Shown: positions 32,602 through 41,544 of the stretch, one piece after another | How positions within the stretch are numbered: the first letter of the stretch is position 1 | Layout: every line of letters starts with the position of its first letter | Origin: Bacteroidales bacterium | GTDB lineage: Bacteria > Bacteroidota > Bacteroidia > Bacteroidales > UBA932 | DNA length: 53,110 nt | Assembly (NCBI GenBank): GCA_017614715.1 | Contig: JAGABI010000045.1 | Coordinates: forward strand, 1 to 53,110 | Reading direction: 5' to 3' | The notes under the pieces: model-generated | Told to the model about the DNA's origin: nothing | The model's input: the letters and a program-made list of their open reading frames with translations, nothing else | The model's database searches: none | Program-made: the position numbers and the translations under genes

Positions 32602-33306
32602 TTACAGTTTCTTTTCAAAATGTTGCCAATCCTGGGCACTACGCCAGCTGCCGCCCCATTTCCATCCACGTCTGGTGAACGCGGCATGGCAGGCGTCTCC
32701 CTTACGGATATAATACGGACACTTGCGCTTCCGGTCGGCGTAAACCGCCCCTGAAGCGGGCTCCACGTGCGTCCCCTTCACATAGGGGTTATACAGCGGA
32801 TTAATATCCACTGCCAGCCCCCTGGCGTGCATCGACAGCTCCTGCATTCCCGGCTTGCGCCTGAAATTGAAGCAAGAAGTATTATTGTCTGCCATGGAAC
32901 GGTTGTCGTCCGCCCCGTATTCGTCTATCAAATATATCTTCTCAATCGGATAACCGGCATCGTAGAGCTCACGGAATATCTTGAGCAAATCGTCAGCCAC
33001 CGACTTGTTGCAAATCATCTCCCCCACCTGGGCACGGCCGTAAAAGTTGCGGTGGAGCAGGTGCAGCAGGCGTAAATCGGAGCGGGGCGTAGTACATCCG
33101 GAGCCGAAAGAAACGCCGTCGATGCGAGAGAAAGTGTCATCGTCTATCTCGCCGATGAAGAAGAAACTGTCGGCACCGCCATACATCTCCAGCTGCATTT
33201 GCGAGAGTACACACCCGGACGGCCAGCGCACCAGAGTCTGCCCCGAAAGCAGTAACGGCGCCATAAATACCATCGATGTAAGAATTATCCTCGCCTTTAA
33301 TCCCAT
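32602..33306 (-). CDS. Exported M15-family D,D-carboxypeptidase-like peptidase
   Basis: A 234-residue protein with a signal peptide (ends LLLSG before QTLV) and the zinc-peptidase motifs of family M15: SMHARGLAVDINP (His and Asp ligands) and WGGSWRSAQDWQHFE (catalytic Glu/His). VanY-like M15 enzymes trim D-Ala or peptide bridges of peptidoglycan. It sits between two TIM-barrel paralogues on the same strand, 6 bases from the preceding one and 9 from the next, so it belongs to the cluster, perhaps handling cell wall near the surface proteins or acting on D-amino-acid-containing peptides. Confidence 0.87.
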   Translation of the reverse strand: MGLKARIILTSMVFMAPLLLSGQTLVRWPSGCVLSQMQLEMYGGADSFFFIGEIDDDTFSRIDGVSFGSGCTTPRSDLRLLHLLHRNFYGRAQVGEMICNKSVADDLLKIFRELYDAGYPIEKIYLIDEYGADDNRSMADNNTSCFNFRRKPGMQELSMHARGLAVDINPLYNPYVKGTHVEPASGAVYADRKRKCPYYIRKGDACHAAFTRRGWKWGGSWRSAQDWQHFEKKL

Positions 33307-33315
33307 AACCGACTT

Positions 33316-34944
33316 TTACCTATATTTGAACACCAGCATATCGCCGCCTTCCAGGTCGAACCTGGATATTCCGGGTTGCAACTCTTTGAAATTGCCGTCG
33401 TGGTCAATGAGGTACACCACGTCGGTGAGGTCAATGGCGACCTGCTGGGTCCAGTTCCACATACTGTTAACCACAACCAGATATTCGTTGCCATTGTTCT
33501 CTACAAAAGAGACTACTGCCTCACGGCTGGTGTACAGGCTGGCGATCTGGGGCGGCAGGTCGTTTAAACTCAGGCTCCCGCTCCATGCATCAAGGACCTG
33601 GCTCTTGCGGATAACCTTGACATCGCTGCCGGCAAACACATAGCCACGGTTGTGCATCTCTGCATTATAGGCCTTACAGTAATCATATGCAGCAGTGTAT
33701 TTGACAGCTTCTACTTTGTCCCCGTTCGCATCATATTCCCATGTCTGCAGCGGGGCGAAATCGGTACCGGATGTGCTGCGATATACGAAGTACTGGTTCA
33801 CCTGGGCGCCATAGGCCAGGTTGGTATTGCACTGAAGGCGGATATTCCCCAGTGTCGGGTCCTCCCGGTACCATTCGCGACAACACAGTGTAAAGGCCCA
33901 GAACGGAATGCCATGCTCCCTGGAAATATTGCGGATTACATTAAGTGACGTATACCATGAAGGTTCCACGCCAGTCACCCAAACCGGGTACTGGTCAAAG
34001 GTTATGAACGAGAGCTGGCATCGCGTAGTGTAGGTCTCTACATACTCTATGTATGACTCAACTGTTGGCGAACGTTGTGACGGACTGCCCGGATACATGT
34101 TTATATATATCGGATGCTCCGGGTCAAGGGCATGCACGGCGTCCCTCTCATAAACATATTGCTCTATGTCATCTACGATAGGTTCATCTACTATCTGGTA
34201 ACCATACAGGGCCGGGTAGTTTTTAGCTTCGTTTACAACCTCCGCCAACTGCGTATCTGTCCCGCCGGAGTAATAATAACTCCCTGCGGGGCCATTGATA
34301 AAAAGAATGCCCTTCATACCGTATTTATAGGCGAGGTCCAGTTGCTCCTGCCAGTTATCAACCGACTCAATGGTGAGCATATTGAACCCTGCATCGGCCA
34401 TCATCTTGAAGTGATAGTCGGTGGCGAGAGATCTGTCAAAACAGAAATATGCAAGAGCGGGGATATCGGTTCGCGTGGCGTCAGTATAAGGGTCCCGAAC
34501 CAAAAGCGGCAGGGTGGCGACAGTACTACGACCGTCTGCGGCCGTGGCTTTCACCAATATGTCGGCAGGAAATGCAGGGTCGGGGCAAGTTACCACTATG
34601 CTGCCGGTGCGGCCGTCAGTTGTATTAACTGTTGTGCTCCACCCTCCGTCGTATATAACTTCAACTGTTGCATCTGCGGCAAGGGTATATCCTACGGCAA
34701 CGCTCCCACCCGCATCTACACCATACCTGACAGCACCGAATTCGAAACTGAACGGTTCGTCAGAATATTGAATGACATCCTGTGCATCATGCACACCGGG
34801 TACCTGCTTTTCCTGTAAGGCGGCCAGTTCCTCTTCGAGTTGACTGGCCTTCAGTTTATCCTCGTTGCTGCAACCTGGTGAGCAAAATGCGACAAGCGCC
34901 AGAGATACGGCCAGCCCCGATATTATTGTGCCTGTCGAACGCAT
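33316..34944 (-). CDS. TIM-barrel glycosidase-like lipoprotein, paralogue 2
   Basis: A 542-residue lipoprotein: lipobox SPGC, then a heptad coiled coil (NEDKLKASQLEEELAALQEK), an Ig-like beta domain (~residues 50-150, YGVDAGGSVAVGYTL) and a barrel with GYQIVDEPI (Asp253-Glu254-Pro), FITFDQYPV, NIRLQCNTNLAYGA and end FDLEGGDMLVFKYR. DNA of its 3' part is nearly identical to paralogue 4 (38323-39942), indicating recent duplication. Its start overlaps the FISUMP gene stop by 22 bases. Presumed surface-exposed glycan- or conjugate-active protein; enzyme activity not proven. Confidence 0.75.
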   Translation of the reverse strand: MRSTGTIISGLAVSLALVAFCSPGCSNEDKLKASQLEEELAALQEKQVPGVHDAQDVIQYSDEPFSFEFGAVRYGVDAGGSVAVGYTLAADATVEVIYDGGWSTTVNTTDGRTGSIVVTCPDPAFPADILVKATAADGRSTVATLPLLVRDPYTDATRTDIPALAYFCFDRSLATDYHFKMMADAGFNMLTIESVDNWQEQLDLAYKYGMKGILFINGPAGSYYYSGGTDTQLAEVVNEAKNYPALYGYQIVDEPIVDDIEQYVYERDAVHALDPEHPIYINMYPGSPSQRSPTVESYIEYVETYTTRCQLSFITFDQYPVWVTGVEPSWYTSLNVIRNISREHGIPFWAFTLCCREWYREDPTLGNIRLQCNTNLAYGAQVNQYFVYRSTSGTDFAPLQTWEYDANGDKVEAVKYTAAYDYCKAYNAEMHNRGYVFAGSDVKVIRKSQVLDAWSGSLSLNDLPPQIASLYTSREAVVSFVENNGNEYLVVVNSMWNWTQQVAIDLTDVVYLIDHDGNFKELQPGISRFDLEGGDMLVFKYR

Positions 34945-36044
34945 CTGACGGGGTAACAGCAGGCGCGGGTGTCACCATAGTAATTACGGGCTTCGTGAGT
35001 ATCCTTGTACACCACGCTGCGGCTGCCTCCGTCATCCCAGTAAATGAAACGGGCGCTGGCAGAGTTCCAGAGTGCAGCACAGGTTCCAACAGTCATATCA
35101 GGGCGGTCGAGTTTAACGCCGGTGTAGATGCCCCCTGCATAGGGGAAGAAACACTTCACGCCGTTATCGCCCTTGAAATAGAAGCCGTTATCCAGGAACT
35201 CCATCCTCTCTGCCACCTCAAAATCTATGAAGGCATTGGTGGGAGCCACCACATAGCCCACCGGACACGGGTCATATATTGTCTTGACCATGTCAGAGAG
35301 AGGGTGGCAGTATGCGAAGTCGGGGTTACCCCAGAGAGCGTGGTTGGTCTTGTCCTTATGGGGCGCATACCAGTCGAATGCGTCGTACACATCCTTCCAG
35401 GTTACGGGATTTAACGCCTGCTCCGGGTGCTTCACGGCATAAGCGATGGTGCTGTCCTGATTGGTAAACATCCCGCCAGCGAGATCCCCATAGGCAAAAG
35501 GATCCTTGCGACCCCACTGATAGTAGAGGCCAAAGGTCTGGTCGCCGTCGGCAGGGTCAGCGCTCAGTGCCCCGAGGTTGCGGTCCATCACCTTCCAGCT
35601 GATGCGGTCGCGATTGGTGTAGGAGACGTCAGAAGGGTCGTCTGTGCACCATATATGCCAGCTCCAGATCACCTCTCCATTGGAGTCGCACACTGCAATC
35701 TGGGCATTGCCTTTCTTGTGGTCGGCACGGAAATAGACCCTGTGACCGTCAAACCTGACATCGCTCAGCACATTGTTGTCGTTGAGAAGGACCTTTGCAG
35801 ATGCCGGGTTGATACCGGCCTTGTCGGTGTGGAAGCCGGCGCCGGGGATGATACCTCTCTGCCCGTTGCCGATTATGGTGGCATCGAAATAATAGAAGCC
35901 CGGATTAGGCACGACATAACAGTTTGCCGTACCGTTCGCGCTCAGGTTGATGGCCGCCGTCATGATGGCGGTATGCTTGCTGGAGCATGACGCTGCCAGC
36001 ATCAGGGTTGCTATTGAAACAATTGCAAAAACTATCTTTTTCAT
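34923..36044 (-). CDS. FISUMP-domain lipoprotein
   Basis: A 373-residue lipoprotein (lipobox MLAASC, Cys20). Residues ~30-120 are a beta domain starting LSANGTANCYVVPNPGFYYFDA. The C-terminal ~230 residues are a Fibrobacter-succinogenes-major-paralogous (FISUMP) domain: MDRNLGAL, YYQWGRKDPF, YDPCPVGYVVAP, and the last strand CCYPVRCVRQ. Such domains occur in Bacteroidetes/Fibrobacteres surface proteins, often in carbohydrate loci, function unknown but probably recognition or adhesion. It shares the whole architecture after the coiled coil with the protein at 43152. It is 12 bases from the next paralogue. Confidence 0.82.
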   Translation of the reverse strand: MKKIVFAIVSIATLMLAASCSSKHTAIMTAAINLSANGTANCYVVPNPGFYYFDATIIGNGQRGIIPGAGFHTDKAGINPASAKVLLNDNNVLSDVRFDGHRVYFRADHKKGNAQIAVCDSNGEVIWSWHIWCTDDPSDVSYTNRDRISWKVMDRNLGALSADPADGDQTFGLYYQWGRKDPFAYGDLAGGMFTNQDSTIAYAVKHPEQALNPVTWKDVYDAFDWYAPHKDKTNHALWGNPDFAYCHPLSDMVKTIYDPCPVGYVVAPTNAFIDFEVAERMEFLDNGFYFKGDNGVKCFFPYAGGIYTGVKLDRPDMTVGTCAALWNSASARFIYWDDGGSRSVVYKDTHEARNYYGDTRACCYPVRCVRQAQ

Positions 36045-36056
36045 ATCCGAAAACTT

Positions 36057-37544
36057 CTATCTGTATTTGATTACCAACATGTCACCTTCGTCAACAACAA
36101 ACTTCTCCCGGCCGGGCTGATGCTCCGTGAAGATACCGTCGCGATTGATGGTATAGGCCATCGAGGCAAACTCCACCTCTGCGGTGAACTTCTCCGTGCA
36201 ACTGCTGTTAACAAGGACCAGATAACGGTTGTCACCATTCTCAACAAACGATACCAGGGCGGTCTTGTCGGTGTCTATGAAAGGGATCTCCGCCGGCATG
36301 TCGTCGCTGATAAGAGGGAGGCAATAATAGGGAGTCAGGTGGGTGAAACGTACCTTGGTCACATTTCCTCCGGCGAATACAAACCCGCGGCGGTGTACCT
36401 CTGCGTTGAACTCTTTCACCAGGTCATAGAGATATGTATACTTACCATCCTGGGTAATGGGAGCCACGCACTGGGGAGAATATGAACGGTACACAAAATA
36501 CTGCACTACCGGAGCGCCATAAGCCAGGTCGGTATAAACCTGCAAGCGGAGGTTCTCCATGGTGGGGAGCTGGCGTGCGGGACGTTCGTAATCCATACCG
36601 CAGGAGGCGGTGAACAGCCATACGGGAATTCCGTTCTCCTTGGCGACCTGATAGTTGGCCTCCAGGCAGCGGTACCACTCGTTCATCACGCTGCCGTCTA
36701 TCAGCACCGGATAGTGGTCGTAAGAGAGGATATCCATACCGGTACCCTCTACCATCTTCCTTATATAATCGGTATAATAATCCGTGCCCAGGGCACGGAT
36801 GCTGGCGTGGGGGTGGAGATTGATATGAACCGGTACGTTGGGGGCGATTGACTTGATCCACTCCCTGCGCTCCTTGAGCATCGGGATCAGTTGCAGGCCG
36901 GGCTCGTCAAAGATGTGTATCATCATCAGGTCCGGGTCGTCCTTCAAAAAATCAATCACCTCTGCGTGCTGCGGATGATGGAGGGAATACTTGAGTCCCG
37001 CCTTCTTGATGAGGTCCAGCTTGAAGCGGATGGTGGGGAGCATGTCCTCGTCGTTGCGCACGCCGTCACCGTTCATGTCCAACTTCTCGCCACCCTCAAG
37101 GGTAATCATTGTGAAGCCGGCATCAGCCACCTTCTGATAATCCTCCTGGGTTGTATTTACCGGGTCAAGGCCTCCAAAGGGGAGCAGGTCCACCCTGGGA
37201 CGGGTGGCTGCAGTATATGGATCCTTTACCAATATGTCCAGATTGATAAACTGCTCTTCCCCTCCGGGGTAGATAACATCCACCATGATATCCGGCTTTG
37301 GTGCCGGATCCGGTGCGGTCAATACAATGGAGCCGCTGCGGCCGCCGTTGGGGATAACCCTTGCACGCCAACCATCACTGCAGCGCAACGCCACCTTCCC
37401 TTCTGAGGGCAGGGAATACTTTATGGTGACACTGTCGCCGGCGCTGACCCCGTAGCGGGCCCTGTCAAACTTGATACTCTCCTTGGCAAAAACCCCCGCC
37501 GTGCCAAGCAGGAGCGCCAATAACAACATTAACGGTTTCCTCAT
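36057..37544 (-). CDS. Exported TIM-barrel glycosidase-like protein, paralogue 3
   Basis: The start MRKPLMLLLALLLGTAGVFA (495 residues) is chosen because it is a clean type I signal peptide and leaves 1 base to the upstream stop; the frame to 37679 is longer only by chance. No lipobox and no coiled coil: an Ig-like domain (YGVSAGDSVTIKYSL) follows directly, then the barrel with MIHIFDEPG (Asp213-Glu214-Pro), LSYDHYPV, ENLRLQVYTDLAYGA and the end DEGDMLVIKYR. It is the secreted or periplasmic relative of the lipoproteins. A motif DMNGDGVRNDED at ~residue 145 resembles a calcium-binding loop. Confidence 0.75.
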   Translation of the reverse strand: MRKPLMLLLALLLGTAGVFAKESIKFDRARYGVSAGDSVTIKYSLPSEGKVALRCSDGWRARVIPNGGRSGSIVLTAPDPAPKPDIMVDVIYPGGEEQFINLDILVKDPYTAATRPRVDLLPFGGLDPVNTTQEDYQKVADAGFTMITLEGGEKLDMNGDGVRNDEDMLPTIRFKLDLIKKAGLKYSLHHPQHAEVIDFLKDDPDLMMIHIFDEPGLQLIPMLKERREWIKSIAPNVPVHINLHPHASIRALGTDYYTDYIRKMVEGTGMDILSYDHYPVLIDGSVMNEWYRCLEANYQVAKENGIPVWLFTASCGMDYERPARQLPTMENLRLQVYTDLAYGAPVVQYFVYRSYSPQCVAPITQDGKYTYLYDLVKEFNAEVHRRGFVFAGGNVTKVRFTHLTPYYCLPLISDDMPAEIPFIDTDKTALVSFVENGDNRYLVLVNSSCTEKFTAEVEFASMAYTINRDGIFTEHQPGREKFVVDEGDMLVIKYR

Positions 37545-37545
37545 C

Positions 37546-38313
37546 TTATTTCTTTTGTTCAAGTGTAATCTTGTACATCCTGGGCCAATACTTGCCTGTA
37601 AGGTAGATGTCGCCGGTTGCCTTGTGCAGGGCAATGCCGTTGAGCACATCGGTGCGGGAAGTGCGCAACTTCTTGTCAAGCAGGCCGCGGCAATCTATCA
37701 CCCCCTCCACCTCTCCGGTGGCGGGATCGATTATCACAATCTCATCCTTACGATAGATGTTAGCCCAAATCCTGCCGTCGATATACTCCAGTTCGTTGAG
37801 CATGTTCACGCTCTTGCCGTTGCGGCGCACAGTGATGCTCCGCACTGTGGTAAATGTCTTGGGGTTGACAAAATAGAGCTGGGCGCTGCCGTCACTCATG
37901 ATGAGCTGGCTGCCATCTGTGGTCAGCCCCCACCCCTGACGCTTGTATTTCATCTGCCCAGTCATTTCAAAGGTCTTTTTGTCGAACACCATGCAGATTC
38001 CCTCAAGCCAGGTGAGGACGTAGATATCATCACCTATGTTGCAACTCCCCTCAGCGAAAACCCTTTTATCCAAATGTACCCCGTGTACATGCACTCCGGT
38101 CTCAATATCAACCATGGCCAGACTGGATTCACCGTACTGACCGGCTGACTCATACAATGTGTCGCCGTCAAAAAAGAGCCCCTGGGTATAAGAGAGGGTG
38201 TCGTGCGGGTACTCCTGCTCCACTTTTACCGTATAACGGGTGATTGTCTGCGAAGGGGCGCACGCCGCCACCATAATCACCGCTGGAAGAAGTATGGAGA
38301 TCAGTCGCTTCAT
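37546..38313 (-). CDS. Glutaminyl-peptide cyclotransferase (beta-propeller type), lipoprotein
   Basis: A 255-residue lipoprotein (lipobox MVAAC, Cys18) of the glutamine cyclotransferase family (PF05096): YTQGLFFDGDTLYESAGQYG (~residues 42-61), WLEGICMVFDKKT, MLNELEYIDGRIWANIY, VLNGIALHKATGDIYLTGKYWPRMY. It converts N-terminal Gln of exported proteins to pyroglutamate. In Bacteroidetes many type I signal-peptide proteins have Gln at the mature start (the Q-rule), including at least four in this window. It is embedded between paralogues 3 and 4 of the TIM-barrel cluster, 1 and 9 bases from its neighbours. Confidence 0.92.
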   Translation of the reverse strand: MKRLISILLPAVIMVAACAPSQTITRYTVKVEQEYPHDTLSYTQGLFFDGDTLYESAGQYGESSLAMVDIETGVHVHGVHLDKRVFAEGSCNIGDDIYVLTWLEGICMVFDKKTFEMTGQMKYKRQGWGLTTDGSQLIMSDGSAQLYFVNPKTFTTVRSITVRRNGKSVNMLNELEYIDGRIWANIYRKDEIVIIDPATGEVEGVIDCRGLLDKKLRTSRTDVLNGIALHKATGDIYLTGKYWPRMYKITLEQKK

Positions 38314-38322
38314 GCCCGGGCA

Positions 38323-39942
38323 CTATCTGTATTTGAATACCAGCATATCGCCGCCTTCCAGATCGAACCGGGATATTCCGGGTTGCAACTCTGTAAAATT
38401 GCCGTCATGGTCAATCATATACACCACGTCGTTCAAGTCTATTGCAACCTGCTGGGTCCAGTTCCACAGACTGTTAACCACAACCAGATATTCGTTGCCC
38501 TTATTCTCTACTAAAGAGACGACGGCTTCCCTGCTGGTGAAGAAACTGTTAATCTGGGGCGGGAGGTCGTTTACGCTCAGGCTCTCGTTCCATGCATCCA
38601 TAACCTGGGTCTTGCGGACAGCCTTGACATCGCTGCCGGCAAAGACATAACCACGGTTATGCATCTCTGTACAATAGGCTTTGCAGATATCAAAGGCAGC
38701 GGTGTATTTTACGACTCCTACTTTGTTGCCGTGCTCATCATACTCCCAGGTCTGGAGCGGAGCGAAATCGGTGCCGGAGGTGCTGCGATACACGAAGAAC
38801 TGGTTCACCTGCGCACCATAAGCCAGGTTGGTATTGCACTGGAGGCGGATATTCTCCAGCGAGGGATCCTCCCTGTTCCATTCACGACAGCAGCAGGTGA
38901 AGGCCCAGAAGGGGATGTTGTGACGCAATGCACTCTCGCGAACCGCAGCCAGCGACCTGGGCCAGGAGGGATCGATATATCCCTGGAACACAGGATACTG
39001 GTCAAAGGTGATTAACTTGAGGTTGCACTCGGTGACAAAGGTCTCTACATATTCAAAGTAATCCTCAACGCCCAGCGAACCCTTGGATGCGCTGGAAGGG
39101 TGAAGGTTTACATATACAGGATGATTAGGGTCGGGATCCAGGGCCTCGATAGCGTCTTTCTCATACCTGATCTGGCCTATGTTGTCGGTAGAAGGTTCGT
39201 CAAATATCTGGTACCCGGCAAGGGAGGGATATGTCTTGGCCTTTGCTATGGTCTCCGCCAGGCGGGTGGAGGTTCCATGAGTTTGATAGTACTCTCCTGC
39301 AGAGCCGTTCACAAACAAAACACCCTTTATGCCATATTTATCGGCCAGTCTCAACTGCTCCTCCCAATTGTCCACCTCCTCTATGGTAATCATGTTCATG
39401 CCGCATTCAACCAGCTTTTGGAAATGGTAATCGTTAGCTATACCGGAATAGAGGCAGTAATAAGCCATTGCAGGCACATCTGTACGGGTTGCATCAGAAT
39501 AAGGGTCGCGAACCATAATCGGCAGGATTACTGCTGCCTGGCTGCCGCTTTCTGTGACTGCGGTGGCCACCAACTCCACGGGAGATGCTGGGTCGGGAGC
39601 GGTAACCTCAATAGTACCCTCAGTAGGACTGGAGACCTTTAAAACAGCACTCCAACCATCCTTTGCAGAGACAGTAACGGTGGCAGCCTCCTGCAGGGTA
39701 TAAGGGATGGAAACGGTGCTGCCGGCATCCGCACCATACTTAGTTTTGTCAAATGTAAAGAAGAATGGCTGGTCAGCAGGGACATCTACTACCGACGATG
39801 CAGGCACTCCGGGAAGATTCTCTTTCTGCAGCTGATCGAGTTCCTGCTGCAGCTGTTCCACCTTGAGTTTGTCTTCTTTGTTACACGAAGCGGCAATTGA
39901 AAGGGCCGCAAAAATCATAAGTATGTTAATTGTCCTTTTCAT
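38323..39942 (-). CDS. TIM-barrel glycosidase-like lipoprotein, paralogue 4
   Basis: A 539-residue lipoprotein: lipobox IAASC, coiled coil KLKVEQLQQELDQLQKE, Ig-like domain (YGADAGSTVSIPYTL), barrel with GYQIFDEPS (Asp248-Glu249-Pro), LITFDQYPV, NIRLQCNTNLAYGA, and end FDLEGGDMLVFKYR. It is most similar to paralogue 2: the first ~70 bases of coding sequence seen at the 3' end differ at only a handful of sites. It lies 3 bases from paralogue 5 and 9 from the cyclotransferase. Activity unknown; the acid Glu in DEP is the best catalytic candidate. Confidence 0.75.
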   Translation of the reverse strand: MKRTINILMIFAALSIAASCNKEDKLKVEQLQQELDQLQKENLPGVPASSVVDVPADQPFFFTFDKTKYGADAGSTVSIPYTLQEAATVTVSAKDGWSAVLKVSSPTEGTIEVTAPDPASPVELVATAVTESGSQAAVILPIMVRDPYSDATRTDVPAMAYYCLYSGIANDYHFQKLVECGMNMITIEEVDNWEEQLRLADKYGIKGVLFVNGSAGEYYQTHGTSTRLAETIAKAKTYPSLAGYQIFDEPSTDNIGQIRYEKDAIEALDPDPNHPVYVNLHPSSASKGSLGVEDYFEYVETFVTECNLKLITFDQYPVFQGYIDPSWPRSLAAVRESALRHNIPFWAFTCCCREWNREDPSLENIRLQCNTNLAYGAQVNQFFVYRSTSGTDFAPLQTWEYDEHGNKVGVVKYTAAFDICKAYCTEMHNRGYVFAGSDVKAVRKTQVMDAWNESLSVNDLPPQINSFFTSREAVVSLVENKGNEYLVVVNSLWNWTQQVAIDLNDVVYMIDHDGNFTELQPGISRFDLEGGDMLVFKYR

Positions 39943-39945
39943 ATC

Positions 39946-41538
39946 CTATTTGTATTTTAACACAACCATATCGCCCTTGCCGAGCGCAAAATGTGTTACA
40001 CCTGCTGCAAGTTCCTGGAACTGGCCGTCGCTGCCAATCAGGTATACCGGGTCATTGAGTTCTATGGCAAGTACCTGGTCTACACTCCAATAGTTGTTCA
40101 CAACCGCCAAATACCTATTATCGCCGTTCTCGACAAAAGAAACCGTTGCGGAATAACTGACCCACATACTCTTTATCTCCGGAGGGAAATCGAGTATAGA
40201 GAGGGCATCCTCATGCGATTCTGAGTTTCCGAGCTGGCGAAGCTTTGTAACGTTGCAACCTTTGAACACAAACGCCCTTTTCTGCATTGTGAGATTTGCC
40301 GTCTTCAGGTCGTCATAAGCCTGCGTCCAGGTGCCATCGCGCATAATGGGGGCATAACTGGTACCGCTGTAATCCTGGATGGTAAAGTACTGTACCATCT
40401 GGGCGCCGTATGCAAGATTGGTGTACGCCTGTAAAAGGATATTTTCTACAGAAGGTTTTGCACGATGCAACAGCACTGCCTCCTTGTCTATCCAGCAACT
40501 CGCGGCAAATGTCCACAACGGCATTCCGTATCTCTTGGCGGCAGATGCTACAGTAGAGAGGCACATATGCCAGTCATCCTGGGTAAAGCCACCCTCCAAT
40601 GCCGGATAGATATCGAAAGAGAGCTGCTTGAGGTGCATCATCGATGCGAAAACCTCTACGTATTGCGCATATGTGCTTGCGCCCATTCCCTCTGCCGATC
40701 CGTTGGGACGCAGATTGACATATACCGGATGGCCGGGGTCAAGCTGTGTCATTTTGTCTTCAATGGCCATCAACTCGAAGACATTGCCCACGTTGGGCTC
40801 GTCACATATGTGATATCCGTAAAGCTCGGGCCTATCTTTCAGGCTATCTATGAGTCTTGTCAATCTCTCAAGACTCTCATCATCCATATAATAGTACCAG
40901 CTCCCCGTAGCCCACCCCACAACTGCCAGCACCTTGATGCCGACTGCACGGGCCATATCCATCTGATCCAAATAGTCATCTTCGTCGGTCTCTACAGTTA
41001 CCATCGTGATTCCTGCATCGGCAAGCTTCTGATAGTTTTCCAGATTAGCATTCCACGGCTTGAAGCTATAATAACCCATAGCATCAATATTTGGCCTGGT
41101 GGCATCGCTGTAGGGGTCGCGCACAATTATTGGAAGAGTTGCGGCGGTGCGCAGGCCTGAAGCCGAAGTAGCCGTGACAACCACCTCGCCAGATTGTGCG
41201 GGATCGGGGCAGGTTACTGTAATAGAGCCCTCTGCGCCTCCCGTAGCGGTTGCACTCCACCCTCCTGTGACGGAAACCTCAACGGTGGATTCTTCCGGCA
41301 GGGTATAATTGACAGTGACGCTGCTGCCGGCATCCACACCGTAGCGAACTTTATCAAAGGTGAATGCATATCCGGTGTCATAAACGGGTTCCACGGAAGG
41401 GTCGGGAACTCCCGGCGCCGGCTGGTTCTGCAAGGCGTCAAGTTCTTCCTGTAACTGCTCCAGACGCAACTTCTCCTCTTTGTTGCAGGAGACTGCTGCA
41501 ATCAGTAATGCTATGAGTATGATAAAAGTCCGTTTCAC
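39946..41538 (-). CDS. TIM-barrel glycosidase-like lipoprotein, paralogue 5
   Basis: A 530-residue lipoprotein: lipobox IAAVSC, coiled coil KLRLEQLQEELDALQNQ, Ig-like domain (YGVDAGSSVTVNYTL), barrel with GYHICDEPN (Asp246-Glu247-Pro), LSFDIYPAL, ENILLQAYTNLAYGA and end ALGKGDMVVLKYK. Differs from paralogues 2 and 4 in the barrel (WTFAASCWID instead of WAFT.CCREW), grouping it with paralogues 1 and 6; so there are two subtypes by this motif, suggesting different substrates. It follows paralogue 6 by 6 bases. Confidence 0.75.
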   Translation of the reverse strand: MKRTFIILIALLIAAVSCNKEEKLRLEQLQEELDALQNQPAPGVPDPSVEPVYDTGYAFTFDKVRYGVDAGSSVTVNYTLPEESTVEVSVTGGWSATATGGAEGSITVTCPDPAQSGEVVVTATSASGLRTAATLPIIVRDPYSDATRPNIDAMGYYSFKPWNANLENYQKLADAGITMVTVETDEDDYLDQMDMARAVGIKVLAVVGWATGSWYYYMDDESLERLTRLIDSLKDRPELYGYHICDEPNVGNVFELMAIEDKMTQLDPGHPVYVNLRPNGSAEGMGASTYAQYVEVFASMMHLKQLSFDIYPALEGGFTQDDWHMCLSTVASAAKRYGMPLWTFAASCWIDKEAVLLHRAKPSVENILLQAYTNLAYGAQMVQYFTIQDYSGTSYAPIMRDGTWTQAYDDLKTANLTMQKRAFVFKGCNVTKLRQLGNSESHEDALSILDFPPEIKSMWVSYSATVSFVENGDNRYLAVVNNYWSVDQVLAIELNDPVYLIGSDGQFQELAAGVTHFALGKGDMVVLKYK

Positions 41539-41544
41539 TACCCC

